Assembly: GCA_022113835.1 (NCBI GenBank)
Contig: JAILWY010000014.1
Location: 8,247,501 to 8,311,500 of the forward strand
Source of the DNA: Atopsyche davidsoni
Taxonomy: Eukaryota > Arthropoda > Insecta > Trichoptera > Hydrobiosidae
DNA: 64,000 nt
Direction: 5' to 3'
The position numbers and the translations under genes are program-made. The notes under the pieces were generated by a model. That model had not been told where the DNA came from. It saw only the letters and a list, made by a program, of their open reading frames with translations, and made no database searches. Below, piece after piece: positions 1-14,471 of this stretch. Positions within the stretch are counted from its first letter, which is position 1. The number at the start of each line of letters is the position of its first letter.

Positions 1-1731
1 ACATGGAGCAATTCTTATATAAAACCACTTACGGATGTCGATTTGTTGATTTTAATAATATCCGTCAAAATTCGATTAGATAATTGCATATTTCAAATTT
101 AAAAAAGTAAACTAAAAACCAATTTTTTTAGTAAAAATTATATTACATATTTTTCATTAAAAATAATTACGCACCTTTGGTTAATATCACAAAACATAAA
201 AACAACATGAAATTGATTGTATGTGTTACTATATCTATTGTTGATTAATTGTACACTTGTATTAAATATAAAGTAAATCTCATAGTGAATTGTCGCTTCC
301 TAATAAAATCCAGATACACACTTTGTTTCGTAGAAGCTGAATATGTTTACTGTATTGCCGTACGTCTGTCCATGATAATACATAAGCAAGCTGTTTATCT
401 GCGTAAATCAAAAGCCAGTTGCTTATAAATAGTTGCTTATATATATTTTTTTTTCTTTTCCGATAGGGATTGGCATATGGTATAGTAGTTAGACACAGGT
501 GACAATGTCTACAAATCACGTATCCGCATTAACGCTCCGATTCCGATTCTCCACAGGGACATTTGTAATTGATGTGCAACGACCAGAATACATACATCCG
601 TATGGACAGCAAATACTCATTACACGCCTAATAGACAAACATGTAATGGTCAATTAACAAAACATCAATACTATAAATAAACAAGGGTATTTAAAATCCA
701 TAAGTGCGTTTCTACCATTAAAATGTTTTTTTAATAATATTAAAAAATATATTCACAAGTTTCCTCGGAAACAATGAAATTTCTTTAAGATGATCTTGTG
801 ATTGTTAGGTACTATTCTGTAGGTGGTTTGTATCTATTGGCGTTTCAGTACTGGTACCGGAACCAAAATGTCGGAAAACACAAACTACTACGCAGCATAA
901 CACCCAAAAAATCCCAAGATCATCTAAACAACAGCCAAAACCTGCGAACACCTTTAAATTTCAATCATTGAGAGTGATGGCGGTAAATATTCTGTTTTGG
1001 CGTACAAATTGTTTTTAGATAATCGATTCACGTGTGAAACGCTGAAAAAGTCTTCGAATTTAGCTGTAGAAACAGAGGGATTCAAACCCACACATTTGTG
1101 GATATCATGGCCAAATATTCTGTCAAGTTATACCACTGTAATTAATTAAACTTACATTGCATTTTTAAAATTTGGTGAATTCTAGATAATAATGGATAAG
1201 TTGATTGAGAGATGAGTATTTGCGGTATGCGATGTTTTGGTTGATTGAAATCATATCTAAATAAATTTCACCGTGTAGCTACACTAGTACTCCAATTATT
1301 GATAAAAACAATAAGACTTAAATGTGGTACTCAAGATGCAAACTTTCATCATTGTGACATTTATTTTATTTATGAATTTTTGGTAGAAAAAACAATCATA
1401 CAATCTACTAGTATCATTGGTATTGATCGATTAAATGATAAAATGTGGATTAAAACAATCCACATCCAACATATAGATAAAATATAATTAATCGAGGAGA
1501 GAAAATTTACTGTGAAAAGTATCACTGGCTATGATACATCGACGATCACAAAATAAAATTCGAGCTCGACTTCGTGAGTTTTTAAAAAGCGTGGACCAAA
1601 AATATTGATTCGTTAATGGCTTGACTTCCGGGAAATTCAGCCAATATATAACCTCCCGCTGATATACCGGAAGAATTACCAGATGAGACAGCCCACCCCG
1701 CCAGTATTTAAGCTAAGGGCAGTCAGCTTGA
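1..1731. other. AT-rich non-coding DNA
   Basis: This is probably part of the intron after UNC93-like exon 7. No open frame has coding character, and I recognise no mobile element or RNA gene. Confidence 0.5.
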
Positions 1732-1947
1732 TCCCCTTTTTGGTCTTATAGGTGGCCTTGGGGTTTTTTTAATGTGAGGGTGGCGCGCGAGCAGCGGGTA
1801 GATCATGCTTGCGATTACAGGAAGCAGATCTCGGATCGGAACTTCTGCGTGGAGTGGCGAAAGGCTGGTAATCACTCGAAAGGTCAAAAGAGTTTCGTGT
1901 ACCTTTCTAAAAAGGCCGGAAACTTTTACCGTGACGTTTTTTCATGA
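1732..1947 (+). pseudogene. Coding-like fragment, family unrecognised
   Basis: A frame bounded by TGA stops on both sides is open for 71 codons in a locally GC-rich patch. The second half has protein-like composition (EQRVDHACDYRK, NFCVEWRKAG, GQKSFVYLSKKAG). There is no convincing ATG; a TTATAG could be a splice acceptor near 1751. It may be a decayed transposon or gene fragment, or chance in GC-rich sequence. I do not recognise it. Confidence 0.25.
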
Positions 1948-4900
1948 GCGAAGATCCAAGCAATAGTGATATAAACAAAAAAAAGCTTTTGTGGTACATT
2001 CGAATCATCGATCAAAATTAAAAATAAATGAATTTCTTATAAAGTTTAAGTGTTCTAGTTTTTAGGATTTATTTATTTCCTGTCACGTCGTGTTTTTTAT
2101 CACTTTTTTTTCTTTGGAATTACGAGTATATGCAATTGCTAATTCTAATCAAAAATAAATTGACATGCCAATTAAAATAAAGCTTTCCAATATTGTAAGA
2201 TTTTATCTGTCGCGTGAGACGTTCCTAAAAGCTTAGCGAAAATTGAATGTAGAATTAATTAGGAATTACTCGCACTTATTATTCATAGACCTTCTACAAC
2301 AGATGTATTTAAACCGCCGAATTAAGAAGACTTACATCACAATGGAGTTCTATAGAAAACCGTACGAATTATACCTCTCAAAGGATTCATTGTCAATTGG
2401 TAAGAATATGAAGCAATAATTTATATATTTAGAATTATGATTAAAAGCGATGCAAATTTTGTAAGTAATTGCTTTAACATTTAATAAATAATTATATTTG
2501 GAAATAATTTATTGTTTAGCGAAATAAGTAAAATGGAAACATGCAAAATTTTCAAGCAATGTTCAAGCAAATTACAATTAAAAGCAACTTTTTGTTATAA
2601 AAATATAATATGTTTTTCATCTAAAATATAAAAAAAAACTACGATAGGACTGACAAGCTTGTTATATTTAATTTTGTACCTTAGGGTGTGAAAATCAAAA
2701 TGTATTATTCCTTTGTACATTAGAAAGAGCCTTTATTATATATTATGCGTACGGAGAAGCATGTACAGTGAAATCAAGATGGTTTCCAAGATGTGACAGG
2801 ACTTCCGGTTGAGGCCCGCGTCGCAGGCAATACTGTAATTTACATCGTGGAAAATGAAATTAAACCCAATGAGGCTCTACATTGTATAGGGCAGCCTTCT
2901 CTTACCCAGGCTGTGCTGCGATAAATAACAGTATCTGAGACTGGGAGGCCTTCAGCATAAATTATGTTGGACGATACAAAAGGGTGGAAATTTTCGCAAA
3001 ATCACTTACGATCTTTATCAATATAAAATATATAATGGAATGTTCTTATACTTACTGGAATCTTGAAGAGCACAACAATGATGGGTTTTTTATTTGAATA
3101 ATTTTAATATATATATTATCAACAGTTAACATTTTAAATATGCTTCATATGATGCGTACAAATACAAATATAACATTTGTCTTGCTAAATGATGAGAAAA
3201 TACAAAAAAAATCTTTCTTACGGATCAAAAATCTATCCACTGATATATATTTTTCACATTTCTTATATTTTTTATGTTTTTATTTAATCGATTGATATTC
3301 ACAATAACTAGAAAAATTTCTGAAAACTGTAAACGCTGTGTTAAGAATTTATGAGTTAAGTAAAATACCACAGACATATAGACTTGCTTATTAAGTTTTT
3401 TTTACTTTTACATTGTCGTCTTTATAAAGATCGGATTAAGAAAAAACTAGGTAACTACTAGTTTATACGCCGCCGCCAATAAAATAAATAAATGTTACCT
3501 ACCGGTAAAAATAAATAAACGTAATCGCCCCATAAATTCATGATAAATAGCGATTCGTATGGAAGTCTCATAGCAACCAAAGTTGGCTTCTTAGGAAAGG
3601 AGTCATATTAAACCGACTTCTGCGGAAAAAAATACTTGTTATTTTCTATTCTATTTTAACATTTTCCATGCCCTAGTCAATTGGTTTTTGAATGAATAAG
3701 TAGAAGTAAGAACTGATGAAGTATGATTTTTGAGAACACTGTGTTGACTCGTCCAATCACGACCTTTAAATTTTATGACGGAAAAATAAGTTACAAAAAC
3801 AATCTCAGCATTGGAAATTCGCTTTGTTTATTTTATCTTTATTTTAAAATGAATCAAAAGGCATTTGTCAAGAATAGTAGCATTATTTTAAATTATGGAT
3901 TGATTAACAATAATTGTTTTTTCAAATGGTAAGCCGCATTGTGATTTGATTATCCGACGTTTTGGCGACTAAAGCCATCAACTTCATATTTGCAAATGAC
4001 GGTTCAAATTTTTTCCCAATAACAGAGACAATAGTGATAGTATTTTTGAAATCCAAAATTAACTTCATGAAAGATTAACTTTTTAGATATTTTCGCAATT
4101 ATTGTAACATTTAAAATTTCATTACCACGTGCCAACATTGTTGTTTTAAAAAATACTTCACTCTTAACAGGTTTCCCAATTATTAAACGAAGATTTTAAA
4201 AATCGTAGATTTATTCAGTTTCTAATTTTTCAGTGAATTTTCTTCCGTTTTGATTGATTCGTTCTCAATTTTTTATTCGGTTAGTAAAAGTTAAAATAAA
4301 ATTTAATCGAACCCTGCCATAAATTAAAATATTCATCATATTCCAGCGCAAGTCGTGATTTTGAAAGATTTATTTAAGGACAATAATAAATATTGCGATT
4401 CGCATGGGGAACCTTCGTCCCAAGAGAGGCCCAATAAACCCTATAATTTTTTTAGTATACTGACCTATATTGATCAACCCAGGTTTTCAGGGTATGTTGG
4501 GTTTACTATATATTTTATTTTAATACACATATTCTGATATCGATTTATTAAATTAAAAGTATTTAAATTCTGTAATTTTGACTAGTATTCAATGATTTAA
4601 ATTAATAAAATATGCTTTTTATAAATTATTTTTTATTCTCAATATCCAATTAAAATTATACTAATTTTTATTTTACGTGAGTTTTGTAAATATCATCAAT
4701 GTTTATTGTAAAATATATGATGAACAATAACTTTTTATTTATATCTTCACTTTGAGAAAGTGAAGTTCTCACATTGAAAATATAAATAAAAAGTTCTTGT
4801 TTATCATTATAATAATGGATCTTCACCATTCAAATGCCTTGTCCCTCAACAACGTAATATATATATTTTGTATTTTTAACCCATCAAAAAAAATCGGGAA

Positions 4901-4992
4901 TTTATTTGGTAGTTTCATTTATGAATGAATTATGTCTCAAATGTAGATATCAATAATGTAATTGAGAGTTATAAAATTTTATTGGAACTTAC
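1948..4992. other. AT-rich intronic DNA
   Basis: I see only short chance frames and A/T homopolymers. I searched the minus strand for the next UNC93-like exon (expected W/G-rich helices near the C terminus) and did not find one. Confidence 0.5.
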
Positions 4993-5133
4993 CATAGCAA
5001 CAAGCATGACAGGGTATCTTCCCGTAATTTTGACGATCCCTCCCGCTGCCATCGCAGCAATGGCATTGAACACTCCGAAGCAAATCATAACGAATCCAAT
5101 GTTGCTGATGCCCCAAGCGCAGGCAACGAATGA
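4993..5133 (-). CDS. UNC93-like exon 7 (last one in window)
   Basis: Encodes residues 332-378: SFVACAWGISNIGFVMICFG, then a small-residue helix (NAIAAMAAGG) and VKITGRYPVMLVAM. This corresponds to the family helices that follow the AEQAF/ADF motif. The acceptor has a long T tract (TTTTTATTTCAG); the donor is ATG|GTAAGTTCC, so the coding sequence must continue to the left. I found no convincing following exon in 1-4992. Confidence 0.9.
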
Positions 5134-8100
5134 CTGAAATAAAAACAACATTTTAATATAAAATTGATCATAATTATCAGTCATACGATATAGAATTTTA
5201 TACTTTGAAAATACCGCAACAAAGCTTTGTCTTTAGTATGAAATTCTGTTGTCTGATTTCGCACTATTAATAGTGCGTAATTATATGATAAGGTATTATT
5301 TATTGTTGACAATTTTATTTTATGTATTGATTTTAAACGAACGATTTGTGCATGAGTTACGCGTTTAAAATAAGTATTCATTTGAGATTGTAATAAGCAA
5401 AATATTGTTCAGGTTTAAAGTTGAAAAGTACGTTTTCCTATATATTGAAGACTTTCACATTCGTTACACTACTGCTTATAAAAAGGGTTACTATTGTGGT
5501 CAGAGCAATGAAAGACGCGGGTTTGGAGTAATGGCGGCAAGGGTCACCGCATAATGGCGAAATACCCGAAAAATCCAAAAAAATCCCCTTTATGCCTTCC
5601 GCCCAAGGAGTCGTGCGGCGCACGAGCTTTGAAATCTGGCACTCGCGCTGAGGAAATACACGTAGGGGCTCACGTGGCGAGGGCCTAACCTAACCAAAAC
5701 GGTCATTATCTTTGTGTCAAGGGAAATTTCTACAAATAGAAATGCCATTACAATGCCGAGTCGATGTACACGACATCTGCGGGTGATGTGCTTGCGCGGG
5801 GAGGAATTATTTCGACGTCTCGCGAGGCAAAAAATATTTATAAAATTCTACCGAAGGCCTTGAGTGGCGCGACGCGCTTTGAGGGAAATAATATTCAAAT
5901 TTAATTGAGATATAAATCGTCCCCTTTCGATATTTTATTTTATTTTAATTCGCTGATAGCTTTTTATGGAACTTCCGCATAAATGTCAGTGGGCATTAAT
6001 GGAAAAAAAACTATTAGCCGGTTTAAGTTGCTTCAATGGAATAAATGGAGTGAAAAGGGTTAAGGGTACTTGCGGCACTGAAACTGAAAAGATATTCAGT
6101 TTAATAGCCTGCCTTGAGTTATTTTTAGATTTGAAAATAAAACGCACTCGCTTTAAAGGAGACGTTTAATTATTTTCCTCACAAACAACGATCACTTGGT
6201 CTGTTTTAATTATCTTTTTTACGATCTTTAATGTAGTTGAATTTCTGATTTAATGTTTTGTTGTAAACGTTCGTTATTTGCAGTCAAAAAAATGTGTTCA
6301 TTTCCGCTTTCAAGAGAATCAAAGGCATTTTTGTTTATTTTCGACATGGCAGATGCACGATACGATTAATTAAAAAAAAGTAACTTCAAATAAAACCTAA
6401 AAATGCCACCCAGACTTTCCGAGTAAACACAAAAACCAGATTCGTAAATAATGCTCAGTAAATATGATCTGTGGGTGTGCTTGTACACAAAATTATGAGT
6501 CTTAATTAGCTCTGGCTATATGCTACCCAGTAAAATATCAAAATTAAGTCTCATTAAATATTTTAAATATATAATTGCTGTATTTACCCGCTTTAATTTA
6601 ATATTTTTTAACACAATTTATTCCACATTGATATTTTAAAAATTAAACAAATTCAGTTTTATTAAAAACGATGTTTCTGTAATTCATTAGAATTTTGAGA
6701 AATCACCATTTTTTCATATAATAAAAAATTATCAATGCATAGCTTAAAAAAAATATTAGTTAAAAATCATTTTATACTTGTCATATTAAAATCAAAACCA
6801 TAAAGATATGATAAGAAATTAAAAATTAAAAATAAAATGTTTATCAATTTTTGTTTCTTTGCATTTTGAGAAGATTGAACCAATTCATAAAATTGATCCC
6901 CATACCAGGCACAGTTTTTTTTAAATAACATTTAATTTCAACGCATTTATATCTTACATACAGAAACTTGTACGAGTACAAATACGTAACTTTAATTTTA
7001 AAGCACTTTCTTACATTTGAAATTGCTTTTGGACCCCTTGAGGAAACTGTAAGCTCTGAGTGTACACACGAGTACATGAGCTATCGTGTGCCGTGTTTAT
7101 TTTTCATCAATGATATTACTGTTGATCCCTGTTTTAGTTTAAAATGAAACATTTTTTAAATTAAGATAAACATATACAATCTACAAGAATCTTAAAAAGC
7201 TTTCTTGTTTTTCGCATTTATATATTTATATTAAAATATATCCGTGAAAAATGGAATGCGATTTATAAATAATCATAGTTGATTTATTATTATAAAATCC
7301 CCGATTCTACTTTGGCTGAATCAATTTATAAAGATTAGATGTGTTACCTTTAAATAATATTTTTATGTAGCTATATCTTCAGTCCAACGAGTTTAGTGTA
7401 CTATTAAAATTATTTTTTAATTACAGGCGTATTGTGAGTCTATTTTTTGAATTGTTGATCAATAAAATGCCCAAAAAATTTAGAAATAAAGCAGGGCTAA
7501 AAAATCTTGAACTATTTACTTATGAAGTGACAAGCATAATGGAGATCGGGACAAGAGCAAAGTGAAAACGGAGAGATTAGTTTGTAGGGATTCATTGTGT
7601 TAAAAATGGCACACTGTTACTTGATGTCAAAAGATCAAGAGCAGGGGTCCCCAACCTTTTTGCACCCAAGAGCACATTCTAGAATGCCGGTCGGGCGGCG
7701 GGCATTATTTATTTTTTTTAAGGTATATTTATAGTTGGACATAGTCAATAATACATATAATGCAAAAAAATATTTGATTCCAAAAATATTATTAAAAATT
7801 ATAAAAATTATTGTTTATATTTTTATCTAAAATAAATAATAAGTAGTAAATAATAGCATAAAAATTCTTGTTATTGGGTTGAGTTGGGGCAAATATGTAA
7901 CGAATAATTATTTTTAATAGCAACTTGTACATCTATAACTAAACATTGCAAACAACAGGTTAGAATTCGATAAATATCAATTAGGGTCCGGACTAAGATT
8001 ATTAAGATTTTAATGCACCAACAATATTTAATTTTAATTTTAATGTTTTTAGTAGCTGATATTAAAAAAAAAATATTTTCCTACTTGTAAGCAATCATCA

Positions 8101-11100
8101 AGATCTGTTGTAAGTCGAGATCTGTATTTTGATTTTATGATATTCACTGTTGAAAACAATGGTTCACACAAGTATGTAGAACTGAAAAATGATTTTATTT
8201 TGAATGCTTCTGTTTTCAAGAATGGACAATTGTTTATGTGTACTATTATATATTCCGGAAGTCCTCTTCTAAAACATTGGATTTAAAATCATTTTTTTTG
8301 AAAATTATAACGATATAATTTTTTTCGCTTATACTTCGCTGTATAGTTATCATCTTATCCCAAAAATATCAAGTAGACTTTCACATCGCTTTCACCTCAC
8401 TTTTATCACGCAAAAATATCAGAGGCACTTTCACATCGCTTTTACCTCACTTTTATCTATGCAAAAATATTAAAGGCACTTTCACATAGCTTTCACCTCA
8501 CTTTTATCTATGCAAAAATATTAAAGGCACTTTCACATCGCTTTCACCTCACTTTTACCAACGCAAAAATATCAGAGGCACTTTCACATCGCTATCACCG
8601 TGCTACCGCAAAAATATCAGATTTATATTTTTTCATCAAGTTTTTCACCAAGTATCTGAACAATATCGTAAACGCACTTTTAGAGAGCGTTATTACAGAG
8701 ACAAAGACAAACCAAACTACACCCATAAGAAAGCTATTTCGCCTATATTTCTCTGTTTAATTACTAAATATGAATTTTTTTCATAACATTTTATTGTTAA
8801 CTAAAACATTTTTTATCCTGGTCGGGCACACGTAAAACGGTTGGCGGGGTAGGGCTGGGGACACTGATCTAGAGGATGCCTAAAAACTCAAATCAAGATA
8901 ATTTTTAGATTTAGCGATCTAAGGTACCAAAATAGATCAGCACTTTTAGGAAAAGCTCTTAATAAACCTAGTAACGAACTAGCTTTTTTTATAATAATCC
9001 TATTAAATTCTATATTTTCTTTAAAGACAAGTTAAAATAATTAATTTTCAACCAATATGTTTACTACATCTTAGGATCACATTATCATTCACTATGTCTG
9101 ATTTATTAAGACTGGATTTATTTTCAGCTTCAATCTGTGAAATCCGTTTTAGGTATCATTCTTTTGAGACCACAACTCATTAGGAGATAAATGCCAACAC
9201 TTTGTACATAGAAGTGGAAAGGATCGCTCAACGGAAAACGATTCGGGTGATAGAATGAGCATAATGGCGTATTCATTCTTGAGGTACCTTTCAAAAGATT
9301 TATTTTTATTAAGAAAACCTCAAAGTTTTGGATTTTCTCTTATATAACATAAAATTATAGAATTTGTAGGTGTAAGCAGTAATTTTATTAATATATTTAA
9401 ATTTAACTCTCTGAAATTTGTGATACTACAGTAAAAGAAGTCAAGTAAATGTATAGTATAAAGTTCTACAGTAAGTAGTATATTAACGCAAAAATTAATT
9501 GTTGTGAGATTGTGAAATGAAAAAAAATTATTTATATATCTCAAACGTAATATAAAAATATTTTAATCAAAGCCATTGATTTTATGTTAAACGTATTTCT
9601 CAATATGTAATGGGGCTTAGTAAGTCTCAACATTTAATATATTTTTTTACATAATTTCAAGAGTTCATGTTGAAAAAAAGACTCTCGGGAGAGGGCTAGA
9701 GTTTTTTTTCGCTGCCATTTTCGCAATTTTTGCACATACAAGCCGATCGTGACTGATGGTCGGCATTTCGTCGAGCATGTAAAAAACAATGCTGAGAAAT
9801 TGAAACTATTTGTTCTGGGGATTTTTATTCTCGAAAGACTTTTGAAAGTTGTGTGATTACAAAGAAAATGTATAAATGATGAGTGATTAATGATACAGTT
9901 GTATATGCATCATCTGACATAAAGCTCAGTTAGCCTGAATTTTTGGAATATTACTTGTTCGATCGTATTTAATTCTGAGGAAAAATTTCTTCGTACAAAA
10001 TATATTTTTAAAGGATTGTGGTTCGAGTATCAGTATTCAAAGCTAACGTAAAAATAACAAATAAGATATTTATACAGTGATTCTGTAATTATTAATATTA
10101 TTTTATATAACATAGTCGAAAAGTATTATAAAATTATTAAATACCTCTTAAATGTCCTCCAATAAGCTATTATCACAGCTTAAAATTAGTATTGCTTTAA
10201 AATCAACCTAAAAAAATTTTAGTACTGTAAAATTGGAAAATATTCTCCTAATTAAATATTTGTTTGGAGATGGGTAGAGGTATTATTCGTAGGTTTTGGA
10301 AGATATCGTTATAGGATGATTTGGTTTCTTGTGTATTAAGCCGCTTGAAATTTTCAACTCTCCTATGTTTTGAAAAATCCATAAAGATGGTCCCAGTATG
10401 GAGGACCGAAAACTTCAAGCAGCTCAACATCCAAGAAACCAAATTATCTCATTACTGTTTATCTCTATTTTTAAATTTTTGATACAGTAAAGTGGTTTTT
10501 TTGGTATGTTTTAAATGTTTAAATATTTATATAAATCTCCTGGTAATTTATCACACAAAATCTTTATTCGAAGCTGGATAAATATAAAGAAATAGGAAGA
10601 TTTCAGCATAATGCAGGGCTTACTCGGGTTTAGGGGCTTTTTCAGCTTACGTGGCATGCAGCGGAGCCACCGAGAGTATTCCTCCACACTTACCGTTTTC
10701 GGTCGTGCGGTTAGAACAACCCATTCTCGTAACTGTTAATATTTTATGAGATTCTGCTAGCAACTTAAATTAACCCTAAATATTTTAAGAAACATAATTT
10801 CTCACAAGCATAAAATTCATTAGGAAGTAAAAAAATATTTTTATCGAGAGCTTCCTAGGTATGTCAACAATTTATTCTAAAAAAATTATAGGCGTATATA
10901 TTGATTTCACTAGCTACTTTTATTTATTTTGTCAGTCACATTTTCATTTATGTTTGTCAAATTAATTTCTGGTTATTTAAAAAGGTTTATGCAATTAAAC
11001 GCTTATATGTATTAGATTACCGGTTGTTTCTTGTTTAACAATTGTTACGAGTATTACGTTTTAAATGTAAAAGCAAGTTTAAAATTACCCCATGATCTTA

Positions 11101-14100
11101 ATCCGACCATGAATTTTGCAATTCTTATCAAATTGCCTCTTGTTACATATCTGACAAGGTTATGAGTACTACAGTTGAATGTTGAAGCGTATATTGAACA
11201 TCCTTTGGATTTTTTCCCCATAGTTGTTTGAATGTTAAAGCAAGTTTTACTAGCGTCAGTGAATTATGAAGCACGTTTTGAATGTATTTTTGTTTCCTGT
11301 CCAACAATTAACTCGAATACTCGGTTGAATATATAAACAGCGCGGCCGCGCAGTGTGAAGCCGCCGGGGAGCCACCGGGGAGCCGCCGGGGAGCCGCCGG
11401 GGAGCCGCCGGGGAGCAGCCGCGGTCGTTTAGCTCCATTGGCACTTTAGTTTATTGCCTTCCCCGAGAGTTTGGGAATCGATCACGGCGTGTATGACGAC
11501 GATTTTTTGCCCTTTTGAAAGATCTTTTCCGAGGTGATGGATTGAATGTTTGGGTTTAAGTGCTAAGGTCAAGGCCGCTAGGTGAAATATGCTTCTGCGA
11601 AAATGATACATGATTATTAGGCTGATACTTCAAAGTGTGATGCTATAAAAACTTTTACCTTTTTAACTGTAGTGACAGTACTGACTGATGTAATGAAACT
11701 AGTTTATTTTAGTTTGATTAAAAACGCCACTATATGAAAATATTAGAAAATAATTATTATTCTTATATAATATGGGGAATATGCGAATGATAAGTGTGAT
11801 TATTTTTCTAGTTTTTTTAGGTTCAAAAGAAATGAGACAAGTCGTTCTGGTTTTACCCGAGTTCCTGGTTTTGTTGTTTTTATAAAAAGCTGAAGACATG
11901 TTCAGTTGAACGTATTCGGAACAACCTCTAATGAGTTTGAATCACTTGCTTGCTTCCTTCACCTCAGATCTTTTTTTTTTTTAACAATTGTATTCAAATA
12001 CACCTTGTTCTGAATATCTAGCAAACGTATTTTCTGATCATAGAATAAATATAACTTATTTTTAATTGAGATATACTGTAAAGTGTACGCACTCATTATA
12101 TTGTGGTCGTATGCTTCCAGTATTGGACGCAATAATATATAATTAAAATTCGTCCATTAAAATTTGTTTTTAATTAGATGCTGCATGGCTTGAACTGATT
12201 CCGGGGCACCCCAGGGCTTCTCTGTGAACCGGTAGTCGCTGTTTCGAGAACCATGAACCGCAACCGCCCCACCTTGTACTGTGCACGAGACATGTCTTCC
12301 GGGAAATGCGGACTTGTCCATAGAACCAAATTAGAATGTACACTTTGTACCTCGGATAGTGCCTGATTGTATTCCGGTTGTATCAAGTATTCATTTAAAG
12401 CCTATGTTTCATTAAAGGTGTATGTATATATATGTGCATAAATAAATATCATAATCTATTTTGAATTAAATTTAAATTTATGGGTTAAGAGCCATTGGCA
12501 CATACCTCGGGTCCACGTAGAGGTAACCGCAGCACCCACGCGTCACATTTAATTTCCAGAGCTTCTCAAACGTTCCCGTTTCACTCGCGTTGGCGTTAAT
12601 GAATGCATGTCAACCCAATTAGGATTCTTTACTATGCTATATTCGCAAGGGTATCATGTGACCTTTCATGTACATAATATTATGTTCTATGATGTTATCA
12701 TCCCGTGGAATCCCACGGGAGTTTACAAAATTAATGCAAAAAAAAAATGTACAAAAAAGGATGGTTTTTTATTAAAAACTAAAAGTTCAATAGGCACCAA
12801 TGTGTTTTTGAGCAACAAATCACATTGAAGCTTTTTAAAAAAGGACATTACTCTAAATATAAACATGCCATAGCATAGCAGAATCTAGTATTTATTATAA
12901 CAACGGCTGCCTAATTATATTTTAATACCATTTTTATGTTTGTGTATTAGCAAATTAATAAGTTATCTAATTTACATAACTCAACGAGCTATTTTGAATG
13001 CTTAATTATCTACGTTTGTATTTCAACTATAAAAAAAAATTCATTATAATGGCTTGATCAATTGTGTTTTATGAAGAAAAAAAATGCATGCACCCAAGAA
13101 GTCTAGTCTAGTCTAGATGTATAACACGTTTGTTAAAAAAAGCAAAAAAAATTGCTATAAGTTTCACCAATATTTTCGAACGCAATGTTTTTATGTCGAT
13201 TTATGTTTCATTTAAAAAATATATTGTTAATTTTTTATATTACACTGAATTGTAATATACTTTAGTTTGGTATATTTCAACAGTGAAATATGCGAATAGT
13301 GTCGCGCTTGAAAAAAAAGCTTATTTATCTTTGTTGGAAACATGTGGAGTCCCACATAAAGGTAAATCCCGGTTAGGGAGTAACTAATTGCAAGAGTGGC
13401 AATAATATTAATCAAGATGATGGTGGTACCTCTGGATTAATGTCGGAATATAAAAGCAATTTGTTTATTTCAGATTCTCCGCGTAATGACAGAGAAGAGG
13501 AAAACCGTCGCAGGTGACCGAGTTACAAATGATTTATTTTGTTTTACCTGAAAAAATAAGTGATCAAAGAGAATTTATTTCATTTATGTAAAATAAGTAA
13601 AATTAGTTGATATTTACATTTATGCTTAAATATTGGCATAGTGTAAATAAAGAAGTATATTTAGTTTTAACTTTTTAAATAAATGATAATGTGAAGTGCA
13701 GTTTTTATTAATAACTAACTTATAGGTAGCAGTGCCGCAATATAATAAAAAAAAACATTTTTTATGAGAGTGTTTTTTCGAAGCCATCAGATTTTCAGTT
13801 TTTAAAGACACGGCTGGAGATTCCGAAGTTTTGGAAAGTTTTTCCACATAGAACTTATGAATCGAAAGTGAACAGTTCGAGTAACTAAAAAACTGTTTCC
13901 TATACATGCTAAAAAATATAAAAAGTTATATGGTAAATAAAATTTGATTAAATTCGAATTTTTTTTATCTGTTGTTTCAGTGATTGCGACCTCTGTAAGA
14001 TTAGAATGGAAAGAAGTATTCATATTATTTTGGATGTGAATCTTTTGATATATTTCTTGTGAAGTATGTCGTTACTCATTCACGAGGCACCTTTGAAGAG

Positions 14101-14398
14101 GGATTATATAATATGAGCAGGTTTATGATGTTTGAATCAAAAATGTGTTATTATTATTCTCTCCAGGCTTTTGGGTGCTTCATTAACAACTTTGATATTA
14201 TCGAAAATCTATTTTCGCATTCAATCCTTAGCGATAAAACTGGAATGATCCTCAACAAAATCGGAAATCTTCATTCTCATAGCAATATAAATATTGTGTC
14301 GAGTGTCAATACAGCAAATTGCGTATAAAACTGTTGAGCCCAATTTCAAAAGCATGTCCTGTTGATTTTTACTTTGGTATTCTCAGCAAATAAACCAA

Positions 14399-14471
<73 letters not shown>

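Larger units (their letters stand above)
7642..8866 (-). mobile_element. Non-autonomous, decayed hAT transposon
   Basis: The left end reads CAGGGGTCCCCAACCT. The right end, read inward on the minus strand, is CAGTGTCCCCAGCCCT, a matching imperfect terminal inverted repeat of the hAT type. It is flanked by an 8-bp target duplication with one difference (ATCAAGAG at 7634-7641, ATCTAGAG at 8867-8874). Inside are a transposase C-terminal remnant on the minus strand, so the left end is the 3' end of the element, and a 51-bp tandem array. No full transposase remains. It sits in intron 6 in the same orientation as the host gene. Confidence 0.82.

Noticed and set aside
5684..5695. CCTAACCTAACC as a telomere or telomere-specific retroelement
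   Set aside because: Two and a half units only; far too short to be more than a chance or relic match.
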